The notes below the pieces were generated by a model. That model worked only from the letters and a program-made list of their open reading frames with translations. It was not told where the DNA came from and made no database searches. Below are positions 1-11,320 of a stretch of DNA of 64,000 nucleotides, in pieces; position 1 is the stretch's first letter, and each line of letters begins with the position of its first letter. Source of the stretch: Delphinus delphis (taxonomy: Eukaryota; Chordata; Mammalia; Artiodactyla; Delphinidae); contig NC_082684.1 of NCBI RefSeq assembly GCF_949987515.2, positions 118,958,080 to 119,022,079 on the forward strand, given 5' to 3'. Made by a program: the position numbers and the translations under genes.

Positions 1-1944
1 AGATGCGCACGGCCTCTGTGCGATGCTTCCCGAGCCCCTGCCTCCCCTTTGCTGACTTCTTTGGCCCAGGACCCAGTTCAGAAGTGCTCCTCTGAGCTTC
101 AAGGGCCTGGCCCTGGAGCCCGAGAACCTAGGTAGCTGCTAAAGGGAAGGCTGAGCCATCCCGCGGGCCAGGCAGTGCCGACTCCAGAGCTGGCACTCCC
201 CAAGTCCTGTCCCCCAGCTCCTCCACGTTCTGTGTCCCCAGTATCTAGAGGCACCCTTTGCCTTGGCTGGAGGGGACATGGCTCTGCAGTCAGACAGCAC
301 GTGTTCAACCAGCCCAGCTGCGCCCTTCGGCCTCTCCAAGCCTCCTTTCCTTGCCTAGTGAAAGGGGGCCATGAAGAGCTGCTCCAAGGATTTCCTCAGG
401 AGTCATGAAATATGCCTGGTATCTCACAGGGACTGAAAAGGAAACCTTCTTCCCCCAACCCCCCTCCTCCTGCCCACTCACACCCTCTCTTGGGTTCAGC
501 TCAATATTTCTGTGTCCCTGGAGCTGACTTAGGTTGGGAGGGGTGGCATAGGAAAGCCCTTCTCCTGTTCCCAAGGGGATCACACTTTCAAGACCCAATT
601 CCAGCCTCCACTCAACTCACACAGGCATCCAGCTTGCCGCTGCCTTTCCTCTCCTCGTGGCTCCGGGCCCAGCTGGAGACGCTTGGCTCTGACGCACTTC
701 AGACTGCTGACACAAGTTACTTGGATGCCTTTAAACCCAAAACAAGGTCAGACATCAAACCGCATCTCCCTCTGCAGCCAGGCCTCCATTCCCACCAACC
801 TCGGGAAGGACTTGGAGAGAATAAAAATATTAGTGGCGGAATTCATATCATACCCACCCAAGACTCCGGCCCCTGCAACAGAGGCAGCCTCTCTTGTGAA
901 TGTGTTCTGGAATTTCTCTGTTTATTTGTCATATGTTTACATACAGAAAGTTCCATGTATAACACGGTATGGTATGGCTTCAATGGGCATTTCACTAAAA
1001 CTGCATTTCTGAGATGGAGCCTGTCAATCCGTTTTGCACGTGGGTTTCCTGAGCTCCTGGCCGCTGCCTGCAGCCCCAGAAAGGATCAGCATTTGCTGAC
1101 TCCGGGGCTGTGTGTCTGGCCAAGGAACCCTTTTCCTTCTATTCCACAACATGATCACTTTGGTGATAATGTCCCTTAAAGAAATAAAAAGCAAGGCACG
1201 TTTGCCCAATTTTAAGTTGAGCGGGCTCTGTGTGTGGCATTAGGCAGCAGAAAGGTATTCAGTGCCAGCCAACACTTAAATGACACTGTTTCCCACTCTG
1301 GGTCGTGACGTTGGCCCTGGCACCGTGAATAGCACCCGTGCCTAATGCCAGCGAGGAGCAAAGGGAACCTGGGAGCCCAGGGTGGGCTGGAGGATGATGC
1401 TGTACCTGCTTCTCTCACCTTTCCAGCTGCTGTATTGTTGTTTAAATGCACCTTTAATCTGGACTCATCAAAATCATCACTGAGAACACAAGTCTGACAG
1501 GCAGCAGGGGTTCCAGGCCATCGACCTCCTGATAGTGGGGCCCCACTTAACAGGAAATCCTTCCAGAATGGCTCTATTGTAAATGCCCCTCGAAGCTGGG
1601 AGATATTAGCAGGGGGGCCCCAGGTCCTGCTCCAGGGCTTTGTGAAAGAGGCACCCAAAGCCACTGTCTGCTCTCTGACCCTGTCTCTCTCTCTCTCTCT
1701 GGCTTTGGCCTCCAGGTCATCAGGACACACCATACCGGAAAGATCCATGGCAGGACACAAGCTAGGACACAAGCGAGCTTAATTGCTCAGCCTCTGAGGT
1801 AAAGGACCAACCTGAGCTGGAGAGCTCGATTTTGGGGGGCTTGCCTCCTTTTTGATTAATTTCCTCCCCTTTTAGACCTGGGGTCCATCTGTCCATTGCT
1901 CACCAGCCTCTGCCCCCCATCCCCTTCCCCAGGCCTGTCCCAAG
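1..1944. other. Single-copy stretch, no gene or repeat recognised
   Basis: No repeat family or known protein is recognisable here. A long plus-strand frame (412-1179) has no known domain, overlaps minus-strand open frames and is proline- and serine-rich in a GC-rich context, so it is read as chance. An AT-richer part (about 800-1020) sits between GC-rich flanks. A short TC dinucleotide run lies at 1684-1700. Confidence 0.6.
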
Positions 1945-2400
1945 CATCCCTGCTTCAGTGCTCAGCCTAATTGGTCCAAATGTCAGCCCATTGTCTTGGG
2001 CACCGTGATTGGTTGAGGAATCGAGACCTAAGCCAATCAGCACATGGCATTATCCTGGGCCCCAGAGCTGGTCCTCACATGGCTGGGTGGTAGGCGGGTG
2101 GCCCAGTTGGAGATAGTGAGACGTGAAAACATTCCACCCTCTTAAGAGCCAGTAGGGAAAGAAACACCTTCCTTTTCTCTGGACATCTGGGCATGTGGGT
2201 GTGAGGCTTGGGACTGCTGCCAGCATTTTGCCACCATGAAGGAAGCTGAACTAAGGGTAAGCCTCAGTTAGGGAGCAGAGAGTAGAGAGACTTTCCGAGA
2301 GATAAGGCCAGAGTCCCTGGATTAAAACAGCCCTGAAGCCCACCCTAACACTGGGCATCTACTTATGTGAGAACAAATTTCCTGTAGTTTGGTGTGTTAA
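1945..2400 (+). repeat. Ancient LTR-like interspersed repeat (subfamily not resolved)
   Basis: The segment resembles an old mammalian LTR-like element. Three CCAAT-type boxes fall within 70 bases (ATTGG at 1970-1974 and 2008-2012, CCAAT at 2033-2037), followed by a diverged body with a 'gccagcattttgccaccatg' type motif near 2219. Both ends are diffuse and no target-site duplication was found. It could also be single-copy DNA with a chance CCAAT cluster. Confidence 0.35.
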
Positions 2401-2815
2401 TGGAGAAAGTCTCCTTTTAGCTTAGGTGAGCAAGAGCTGAGGGGGGCCTCCTCAGGGCAACCTCCCACCCACTCACTTTCTGGTAGACATGCCGTCTTCA
2501 GACTGGTCCAGGGCAGTGGAGGATTACTGTTGCATATTGATGCCACAGGATGATTTGACTGAAATAACAGGTGTGTCAAAGGTACTTTTGGCCTTGGCTC
2601 TGCCCATCTTGGATCCCTTTCCAAGTGTTCCTCTCTGGCTGTTGTGAAGACCCTCAGCAGAAGGACTGAGGACCACAGGCTTGGAGACCAGAGGAGAATA
2701 GAGTGAAGCCTCTTGGACACCTCCAAGACTGGGACTCCACTCCCAGGTGACAGGGGTCCTGGATTCGCCACTTGGCAATCCTCTGCAGGCTGTGCTTTAG
2801 AGAAGCCGGAGAGCA
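2401..2815. other. No gene or repeat recognised
   Basis: Single-copy sequence. Minus-strand open frames here (for example 2397-2849) run into the neighbouring MIR and have no recognisable protein similarity. Confidence 0.5.
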
Positions 2816-2821
2816 GAAAAG

Positions 2822-3055
2822 TCAAGAGTGCCAGGACACCTGGGTTCAAATCCTAGTCCCGCCACTTGTTAGCTATTTGACCTTGGGCAAACTACGGAAC
2901 AGTGCTGTGCCTCAGTTTCCTTATCTGTAAAATGGGAGTAATTCCAACCTCATAGGGTGGTTATGATGATCAAGTGAGTTAATTATTACTAAGAAACTTA
3001 GAACAGTGCTAGACACATAGTAAGTAGGCAATAAATTTAGCTATTATTATTTGCA
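2822..3055 (+). repeat. MIR SINE, nearly full length
   Basis: A well preserved MIR in sense orientation. It has the tRNA-like start ('acctgggttcaaatcc'), the internal 'tttgaccttgggcaaac' and 'cctcagtttccttatctg' blocks, the 'aaaatgggagtaatt' segment, and the 3' end with 'acatagtaagtaggcaataaa'. MIR is a tRNA-derived SINE that stopped spreading before most placental orders split, so this copy is an old fossil. Family membership is clear; the subtype was not assigned. Confidence 0.93.
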
Positions 3056-4135
3056 AGAATGGAGAATCAGTTGAGTTGGTTTCTTGGTTTTTATGTGTGT
3101 GATATTAATTTTCTTTTTTCCCTGGGGAGAAGTGTTGAGGATCCTGGGCAGTCCTGTCTGCACTTGGAGATGTGAGTCTTCCAGAACTCTGAGACTCATC
3201 AAGTTTCTTGCGCCCACACAATGCAAATGTGATAGCAGAGAGGCTGGGGGCCATGCCAGGGCAGACCAACAACAGAAAGCCTGGGACTCCTGCTCTTTGG
3301 AAGCCCAAGAATAACTGAGATCAAATTCCCTCCAGCCTGGTATGATGAAGCCTCAGGCTCAAGGTAAATTTATCAATAACAACTAAATACATAAATATTC
3401 CTTCCACCCCAAATTCCTGCCCAGCACATGAGCATAAATCCTATCATCGATTACCGTGGAGAACATGAATGCCCGGACTACTCATGTCTGTTCCATGTTC
3501 TGAATCCCCTTGGGAGATACCCTGTGTGGCATCTCGTTTGGTTCCAGCACGAAAGTGAGGAGAAGTACTCTAAGAAGAGGAACCTGTGGAAGTGTGGCAG
3601 GGAAGGCAGGAGGGCCCTCATCCTGAGAAAGGTCACAAGGAATTGCCACGGAGGGAACTGGATTGTTTGCGAGTCTGTGTTCCCACACGCGGCACCTGGA
3701 ATGCACCTTGGGTAAGGCCTGCTGCCCCTCCTCCTTGTCCCACCTGTGCCCCTCCCCTCCCATAGTGTCCAGGCCAGCCCGTGTGGCTGTGATTGTGATG
3801 GGGTTCATCACCAGGCCAACTCTGAGCAGACCCCAGGGCCTCAGCCCACCCACGCCCATTCCCAGGAAGTCACCTCTGCTCAGGGCTAAGGAGTGCCCTT
3901 TGGCATTCCACTTGCTCTGGACTCCAGGGAGCCTCATGGTGATGCTCTCATGGCCACTCTGGTCCAACCCGTGGAAGAGCTCAGGAGCCTGACCATTTGC
4001 TGTAATGTCAGAACTACCTTATGATTGTGACTCTTAGAGCCTCTTGGTCAGCCTTCCCTCTACCGTCGGGCAGCATATGGGGCAGGAGGCTGTCAGTTCT
4101 CACCCTCCCTGTATCAACACCCATCCGCCATCAGT
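3056..4135. other. No gene or repeat recognised
   Basis: Single-copy DNA. Overlapping frames on both strands (3428-3715 plus, 3482-3967 minus) have no domain or splice context that suggests an exon. Confidence 0.5.
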
Positions 4136-4139
4136 CCCC

Positions 4140-4600
4140 TTGTAGGGCCCTCCCTGTGTGACCCCATGGGAGTCACGTGACTTGCTTTGGCCAATGGACT
4201 GTTAGCAAGTGTGATGTGAGTAGAGGCTTGAAAAGTGCTGCTAAATGGAGGTTTGTTTATTCTGCTTCTCTGCCACGGCCATGAGCACACCCTCAACTGG
4301 TCTGCCAGTCAGTGTGCACATGAAACAGAGCTAGTGCCCCCAGTTGCCCCACTGAGGCCACCCCAGACCAGCCAACAGTCAGTGGATCCCCAGGCAGGTG
4401 AGTGAGCCCAGCCAGCACCAGGACAACTGCTCAGGCAAGCCTAGACTGAGTCACCAGCCCACAGACTTGCTAGATCAATAAATGCCTCTTGTTTTGTTTT
4501 GTTTTGTTTTGTTTTTTTATGCCTCTTGTTTTAAGCTGCTCAGTTTTGTGGCGATCTGTCACAGAGTGTCCTCGTGGCACTAGTAACTGAGACGCATACA
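4140..4600 (+). repeat. Ancient LTR-like repeat with an internal TTTTG expansion
   Basis: It begins with a motif of the 'gtgacttgctttggccaatg' type and ends with 'aagctgctcagttttgtgg' and 'actagtaactgagac', the layout of an old retroviral LTR-like family with a CCAAT box and an AATAAA near the 3' end (4479 onward). A (TTTTG)n run at about 4492-4515 is bracketed by a 14-bp repeat (4482-4495 and 4519-4532). The subfamily was not resolved and no open frame of interest is present. Confidence 0.5.
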
Positions 4601-5085
4601 AGGTGGGGCTCCTGTCAGCCTCATCAGAGAGGAGCTAGTGAGTGGCCAGTGCGGAGGGCCAGGAAGTGGGTGGCCCTTAAAATAAGGGTCTCTGGCAGCA
4701 CCCAGGGCTGATCTTCACAAGCGATCATTCCTGAAGCGCACAGGAAGGGACAAAAAATGAGGCCAAGGCACAAGCACCAGCGGTTGTACTGAGCACCTGC
4801 TATGGGCAACTGGGTCCTGGGGCCACAGGCCCTTAGCGGTGGGTCAGACTCAGGCGGTGCTGCTTGAACTCGTCTCCCCAAGGTCCCAGCCTGGCTGTGG
4901 GGGTCGACAGGACAGCGTGCAATCCCTCCCTTCCCTCCTCGCCCCCACAAATTGTGACTGCGTTCCCTTGCTGCCCTCCATCTCCAAAGCTGAGTCATGA
5001 GGCTTATGGTCCAAAGAAGGAGGAGCCTAGAACCTCCAGGTCTGTGTCTCAGCTGCCAGCACACTGTGCTGCGAGGGCTGCCTCG
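4601..5085. other. No gene or repeat recognised
   Basis: Single-copy, GC-rich DNA leading into the minisatellite. Open frames on both strands are extended by the repeat that follows. Confidence 0.5.
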
Positions 5086-5188
5086 CCCAAGGGCACACTG
5101 CTTCCCAAGGGCACACCCCTTCCCAAGGACACACCCCTTCCCAAGGGCACACCCCTTCCCAAGGACATACACCTTCCCAAGGGCAGCC
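5086..5188. repeat. 18-bp minisatellite, about 5.7 copies
   Basis: The block 'cccaag' recurs at 5086, 5104, 5122, 5140, 5158 and 5176, an exact 18-bp period. From the second unit on, the base after 'cccaagg' alternates G, A, G, A, G, so the later units fit a 36-bp double unit. Because 18 is a multiple of three, several frames stay open on both strands and give peptide-like repeats (PKGTPLPKD on plus, LGKGCALGKG on minus). I read these as by-products, not a protein. Confidence 0.9.
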
Positions 5189-5840
5189 CCATGTCTAGCA
5201 ACTGATCAATTTGGGTTATAAGCTTCAGTCCCCTCACCCAAACTTTGAACACCCCCAGCTCCAGAGCTCTGTGAGCCCTTGGTTGAGACCATCTTCTCCC
5301 TCTGCCCCAGCCCACCCAGCCCCTTCCCTTCCTCCCACCAGGCTGACCCCCCAGAGGATACGCTGAAAAACTTCTGTGGGCCAGGCTCCACCCAGAGGCA
5401 GCTTCCCTGGGAACCCAATTGCAGAGGTTTTCAGGGGAGGGAGGGCCTTAGTTCCTGACTTAGGTGCCCCCTCAGTCCCCATAGAGTTGGCACAAAGCCA
5501 AGCAGATCTCCTGTGATTCCCAGGGTGGTCTCAGGACATCACCTGAAGGAAGCGAGGCAGAGCCCAGCCAGCAGGGAGAGCCCCGGCTCTGACCGAGCCA
5601 GAGCAGAGGGGACCCGAGGTCGCCAGGGCTCAGCAGAGGAAGCCTACAGAATCCCAGGTTCAGGACAGATGTCACCTGCCCAGGAGTGAGACATTTGTCT
5701 TTGCTACCAACTATAGGAAATACATAATCCATGCAATCTTCACCCACCTGAGGGGACTATATGTCAATTGCCCTGTCACCATAATAGGTGTGAGGGCTGT
5801 CACATCAGAGGAAGTAGGTCTGGAATGGAGGGTGCTATAG
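5189..5840. other. No gene or repeat recognised
   Basis: Single-copy GC-rich DNA. Short minus-strand frames at 5206-5747 show no recognisable product. Confidence 0.5.
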
Positions 5841-5844
5841 TCTG

Positions 5845-6188
5845 AATGCTTGTGTCCCCTGCAAAATTCATATGTTGAAATCCTAATCCCCATTGTGATT
5901 GTGTTAGGAGGTTGGGGCCTTTGGAAGGTGATTAAGTCAATCCAGTGCAACCCTTATGAATGGGATTAGTGCCCTTATATAAGAGACCTAGTGAGCTCTC
6001 TCATCCCTTCTGCCATGTGAGGACACACGCCGTCTTTGAGTCAGGATGAAGGCTCCTACCAGACACCAAACCTGCTGGCAACTTGATCTTGGACTTCCAG
6101 CCTCCAGAACTGTGAGAAATAAATTTCTGTTGTTTATAAGACACCCAGTCTACAGCAACTTGCTATAGCAGCCTGAAAAGACTAGACA
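5845..6188 (+). repeat. Solo LTR of MaLR/ERVL-like type
   Basis: A well conserved old LTR. It has an upstream block 'aaattcatatgttgaaatcc', a central 'ttatgaatgggattagtgcc' with a TATA-like 'ttatataag' (5974 region), then 'ctccagaactgtgagaaat', AATAAA and a 'tttctgttgtttataag' tail. This architecture matches the non-autonomous MaLR-type LTRs of mammals. No internal viral region or open viral gene flanks it, so it is a solitary fossil LTR. The exact subfamily is uncertain. Confidence 0.75.
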
Positions 6189-6189
6189 G

Positions 6190-8090
6190 AGGGTAAGAAA
6201 GAGATCCTGGAGAAATTCTGTGAGGTCCCTGATGACTTGTCCATGCCTAGGAAGCCATCAGTTCAGATGCCGAGATTCAAAAACCTACTGTGTAGTAGAG
6301 GAGACAAGATTTAAACACACCAACTCTAATTCCATCTCTGGATACCCACTAGTACCAGGTACCAGGCTGGTTGCCAGCCAAACCTGCTCCAGGAGCACTT
6401 GGTGTAGCTATGACACAAACACATTGTAGCAGTGTGAGATGTTAGCATGTGGTATCTCAGCAACTACACACCACTCCGTGGAAGAGAGTCCCATCGTTCC
6501 TTTCCCCTCACTGTGGGGGACCAGCAGCAGCCAGCTGTGCCCACCTCCTCAGGTCTGGGTCCCAGCTTCATGGGGTCCCTCAGTCCTGGGTTTTAATCAC
6601 TCCACCCTGGCCTCTTCGTCCCCAGCCCTCTTCCTGCACTTGCTCCCCTATTGTGCTGCCTCGGTTTCCCCTTTTCCCTTTTCATGCACAGAATTAGCCA
6701 TTCTTTATGGTAAACTCCCTCTGTTCAAAGAGCTGTGGGGTGTCTGCCTCCAGCTGGACCCCGAGTGACACAGCGAGGCCGGAGGCAGTGTGGTTGGAGA
6801 GCTGCCCTGCACCTGGGCCTCACGTACACTCGAACTTCACCCCCGGGAGCCCCATCTTTGCCCAGGCTCTCAGGCGGCCCACAGAGTGAACCCCCTCGCT
6901 CAAGGCCACACAGCTGCAAGCGCGCCCACTGCCCGGTGCTGCCCGTTAAGGAGGAGAGGCCCAGACCCATTCCTGAGGGAAGGCGGGGACTCAAGACTCC
7001 AGAGTTGAGTTGAGTTGCTGCCGCGTTTGGGAGCATCTTCTTCAATCTCTGAGGACATGGAGCTGGGAATAAATTAAAGGAGGGCTGAGGCCTTGAAATT
7101 CTTGGCTGGGTTTGGGGCAGGGAGGGCAGTCTGTCCTGTGCCTCCAGGGCCCTGCCCTTGCTGCACAGGTCAGCTCCGGCCCCTTCACACTCAGCACACG
7201 CCCCCCCAGGTGCCTGGCTCAGGTCGATGGCAGGAGCCGGCAAGGCTGTGGGCTGGACACTGCAGACACCTGCTCGGTGGAGGCCATGGAACGTTCTTAC
7301 ATTTCAATCCACCCTGCAAATTAGGAACATGTTTACTTGCATAATACCACTTTATTATGTCTACACACAGTTAAACCACAGCCCATGGGTTCACCGAACA
7401 CACAGAAATGTTGTGAAAGGACTGGCCGTTTCTGGGCTTTTCCATGAGGATTAATTGGCAGCTTGCTCATTGCCTTTGTCATCTGCTAGCATTCGCCAGC
7501 AGGCAGGCCCCTTCTCTCAGTCATTGAAGGTTTAAGAAAAGCTCAGCAGGGGGAAACTTAAACTTGAGGAAAAAAATTCTAGTGGACACTGTGGTCACTC
7601 ACCCAGCTTCCACCACCCTTCTTCTGTCTCAAGAACCCGACTGTGTGTTATGGTCACCCCAGTCCTCTGTCTTGGTGGAGGCCCCAGGACAAACGCCCAG
7701 GGGCTTTGTCCTCATTTGGGTGTCCCCCAAAACAGACTCACAACAGGGACTTGGTTGTGGGTGATCCCAGGAAGCACGGGGTGGAGGTGGAGGGGGCCTG
7801 AACAGTGCATGGATGAGGGCTTTCCCCTGCCGCCAACAGGCTCACCCAACCAGGACCTCAGAGAGACACAGGGAACAGGTTTCCAGTGGGCGTTTAGCCA
7901 CAAGCCCCTGTCTTCCTGAGATAAGAGGCCCCTGGGGGCATGAACTCCCCTGGCACTTCTGGACTGTGCCTGCAGGTAAGGGAGCAACTTCCCAAGGTGG
8001 CCAGGAAGAGAAGAGAAGCTAGCCAGTAGGTGTCTCCTGCCAGGCAGGAGAGCTGGCTGGGCATCGCAGTCTCTGCTCTATACTCAATCA
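6190..8090. other. Single-copy stretch, no gene or repeat recognised
   Basis: About 1.9 kb without a recognisable repeat. Open frames on both strands around 6725-7243 are mutually overlapping, GC-driven and unlike any known protein. The AT-richer interval at about 7290-7520 shows no exon signals. Confidence 0.55.
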
Positions 8091-8092
8091 CT

Positions 8093-8215
8093 GAAGCCTC
8101 GGTTTCCTTATCTGTAAAATGGGGCTAGGGGTACTCACATGGCAGGGTCAATGTGAGAAGCAATAACAAATGTTCTCCTGGCATGCAGTAGGGTCTCTAT
8201 AAGTGCTGGTTCTGT
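8093..8215 (+). repeat. MIR SINE, 3' half
   Basis: 'cctcggtttccttatctg' followed by 'taaaatggggctagg', a degraded 'ggcatgcagtagggtctct' and an 'aagtgctggtt' end marks the 3' half of a MIR in sense orientation. The tRNA-like 5' half is missing. Confidence 0.8.
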
Positions 8216-9270
8216 AAGTGGCGGCTCCTTCAATTAGGAACCCCTCTGACTCATTAGCCTGCCAGACGCTGTGTGTGACTCTGGGTTCTGCTTCCTCTTC
8301 TGCCACGTGGGGCTCAAGGCACATCCAACACACAGAGCAGGCCTGCCGCCTGAGGTATCCCTGTCCTGAGGTATCCCAGCCGGGCTGGGCCGGGTACCAT
8401 CTGCTCAGACTCAGCAGCCGGGGCCCAGGCTGATCTGCGGAGTCACTGCCACCCACCTGTGTCCCCAGGCCATGAAATTGGCCCTCTGGCCCATGCAGTC
8501 ACCTGCTCCCAGCTGCAGGAGGCCCAGAGCCTGACCTTTCCCTGGAAACGTCATTTTCCGTTCTGCTGCATTGTTGGCTGGGCCTGAAACACTTCTCTGG
8601 GGGAGCCGGGGAGGATTGTTCCAAGGCTTGTCATTGTTTCAGGATCAGGTTGCCTGAGCCTCAAGAATCCGACAGAAACCAGAACCTCCTCTGAGTCACC
8701 AACACCCACAGTGAGGCCTTGAATGGAGAGTGGGGGCCAGGGTGGAGGGCGGTGGCTCCTTTGTCTCCTTTTGGGCCCAGAATTCTTCAGCAGTGCCTTC
8801 CTCGCCTACAACTGAGCTTGGGTTTTGTAGCTCAGGCCAAGTGCCAAATTGGCATGATGGTCTGGCCCCCAGCCTGGGCCTTGCTCTGCCTGGGCCAAGT
8901 CGGAGGGGAAGGTGGCAGCCCCTCTCAGGCAGGGAGAATGCCACCTGCCCCCCAGGAGGAAGGAGGTTTCCGGGCCCTGGGTTAATGCTGCAAGGCCCAC
9001 AGAAGTCCTTTTAGAACTGTGTGGCCTGGGCATGAAGACAGAGGACCCAGGACCCCAGGACCCACTGCTGCTCCATTCTTGAGCTCCTTCCCAGGCTACT
9101 CCTACTGGAGCTTCCAACGCCCCCACTAGGGAGCAGGGAAAGAGGCTCTGGCTTCAAGCCAAGGTCCCCAGGAGTAGGTCCTCCTGTCCTGGCTCTGCCT
9201 CTCCCTTGGCCTTTCCCTCAGTGCAGCCTGTTAGCACCTCAGCAGAATCTGACTTGTCACAACCCTGCTT
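8216..9270. other. No gene or repeat recognised
   Basis: Single-copy GC-rich DNA. Overlapping frames at 8696-9126 occur on both strands and are not coding by appearance. Confidence 0.5.
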
Positions 9271-9274
9271 CATC

Positions 9275-9525
9275 GTCACCTACATTGCTTAAGCACCTAA
9301 TGTATACCCAGGGCTGTTCCCATGAAACGGAGCAGGGGGAAGAGCTTTTTGGTCACAGCACCAGCATCTGAAATGCATTTACAATTTGAGACACATTCTT
9401 TTGATCCTCTTGGCCAACTCTGGGTGCACAGAATCTATGAAGTCTCCCATTTTCCAGATAAGGAAGGAGAAGCTTGTGTGAAGTCATGGCATTGTGCGTC
9501 AGAATCTAGCTGTTTTGAAGTCGAC
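9275..9525 (-). repeat. MIR SINE, diverged, antisense
   Basis: In antisense order there are 'ttgcttaagcacctaatgta', then 'tctcccattttccagataag' and 'aggagaagcttgtgtgaag', which parallel the reverse complement of MIR. The match is old and interrupted, so the borders are approximate. Confidence 0.6.
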
Positions 9526-10484
9526 ATCTCTTTCATGATACTGAGTGGCCTCCCTCTTTTTGAGAGGAGTTTATTGCTGAGTTTTGGAGGCAAGGTGGAC
9601 CGGGTAAGAACTCTCTTGAGCCATCAAAGCCAGCCAATAATCATGCAACTGTAATCATAGCCACCCTTCTGGAGGACCACTTTGGGGAGGGTCTCGGTCG
9701 CAGGGCCCAGAGAGCAGCAGGTGCAGCTGAGAGGATGGCAGCCAGCAGAGCCACTCGGAAGGGACAGCAGAGACAGGGCAGCACCGTGGACAGTGCAGAT
9801 GTGCCAGAGGGTCGCATGCTGCAGCAGATCAGGCTGGGGTGTGGTGAAGGCTCAAGAGTGTGGTCTGAGTGAAGGGTAACAACGCCACAGTGGATTTTGA
9901 CCTGGGAAATGGGCTCTGCACGCGTTCAGTCTGGAGTAGCTTAGGGAGATGGCAGAGGGGAAGGGTCTCAAGTTAGTGCAACTGGGTTGGCTGTATGGAA
10001 GGTGACAAGAGCCTAGAAACTTCATTTTAAAATGTAGAGTCAACCAGGTAATTCAGTAACAAGTGTGGCACATCTGACTTGTAGTCACCATGACTTATTC
10101 TGCATAACAAAGGTCCCCACGGACCTCAGACTGTATTTTTCTCCTCCTGTACCTTCAGAGAACGGACTTTACCCTCATCAGTGGTGGCTCCTCACTCCCA
10201 ATATCCTCAGTCAGCAAGTCTGGCAGGACCCCACGTGCTCTCACCCTGCACTGACCGATGAGGACGGCCCCCACCTGCCCTCTTAGGCTGTCCTGGGGTC
10301 TCTCCTCCCAGACTCCTCTCTGGCTGGGGTGTTGGCTGGTGGTAATTTTTGCTCTGTGAATTGTAGATAAAGCTACTTTCTGTAGCTTCAACTTCGCTCT
10401 TCTGTGCCCTTCCCTCTTCCCTCTACTTACCACTGGGGCTTCTTTCTCTGATCAAACTCTGCTCCCTGGAAGGGTCAGAGAGAA
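9526..10484. other. No gene or repeat recognised
   Basis: Single-copy DNA with no recognisable coding or repeat signal. Confidence 0.5.
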
Positions 10485-10592
10485 GTCATTTATTCTCCTT
10501 TGCGGCCAATGTCTCAGCTTGGTCATCATTGTACCCTCAGCTGGTGAACATAGCACCTGGCATATAGTAGGTGCTCAGTAAGTTAGAAGAAG
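10485..10592 (+). repeat. L2 LINE, 3' end
   Basis: The 'acatagcacctggcatatag' block followed by 'taggtgctcagtaag' is the terminal part of L2, preceded by a diverged stretch. This is an old LINE fragment without coding content. Confidence 0.75.
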
Positions 10593-10615
10593 AAAAAAAT
10601 ATTTTTTGACTGAAA

Positions 10616-10693
10616 GGATGGTTGGATGGATGGGTGGGTGGGTGGGTGGATTGGTGGGTAGATGGGTGAATACATGAATGAGTGGATGTGGAT
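10616..10693. repeat. TGGG/TGGA-type tetranucleotide repeat
   Basis: An imperfect run of TGGA, TGGG and GATG units, purest at 10630-10650 and decaying into 'tgaatacatgaatgagtgga'. Such runs are often length-variable. Confidence 0.85.
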
Positions 10694-11202
10694 GTGTAAA
10701 GGCTCTCCTGGGCAGAAAATCAACTGATAAAGTCCACTTGGATTGGAGACAGGTGGAGAGAGGGAACTGTTGGCTGTTTCACTTGCACCCCCCTGGGTAT
10801 AACTCTTTGGGCTCTCTGGGTTGTGAGTGGTAGGAAAATAAGTTGCTTAAAGTGACCAGAGCACTCACAGCCCCAGGAAGTAATGTGTAGTCTGGGGCAG
10901 GGTGGCTCCAGGTGAGGCTGAGCAGTGCGCAGCAATCTCAGTGGGACCTGAGTGTGGAAGCCTACTGGAAAGCAAAGCCTCAGACATCACTTTGCAGGGG
11001 CCCAAATCCTCCAGGATGGAACAGCGGTCAGCACCTCCCTGTCCTAGCTGCTGATACCAGATGCCTTCCATCTCCTGGGACCCCATTTTTATCCTCTGAT
11101 CATCTCCCTGTTGAGGACTAGACTGGAGCAAGATGGTTTCCAGAGCAACTTTGCTGTCCACTGATAATGTGTATAATTTGAGGTCTTTAGAGAACTTTAC
11201 TC
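10694..11202. other. No gene or repeat recognised
   Basis: Single-copy DNA between two simple repeats. The minus-strand frame at 10865-11320 runs into the AT repeat and is not a gene. Confidence 0.5.
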
Positions 11203-11280
11203 TATGTGTGTGTATATATATAGAACATTGTATACATTGTATATATCCATATATAATTTGTATATATTTATATGCACGTG

Positions 11281-11319
<39 letters not shown>

Positions 11320-11320
11320 A
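11203..11320. repeat. AT-rich simple repeat with a perfect (AT)15 core
   Basis: A (TG)(TA) tract is followed by interrupted TATA-rich sequence and a pure (AT)15 at 11283-11312, ending in CACACA. The peptide runs of Ile-Tyr in overlapping frames are by-products. The pure dinucleotide run is likely polymorphic and can form a cruciform. Confidence 0.93.

Noticed and set aside
412..1179. 255-codon open frame on plus strand
   Set aside because: It is Pro- and Ser-rich with no known domain, overlaps minus-strand frames and lacks splice or promoter context. GC-rich DNA yields such frames by chance.
5086..5188. CRISPR-like array
   Set aside because: Units are head-to-tail without spacers, only 18 bp long, and the surrounding DNA is mammalian.
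4864..5221. Repeat protein with PKGTPLPKD units
   Set aside because: The repeat is an 18-bp minisatellite. The unit length, a multiple of three, keeps the frame open without any need for coding.
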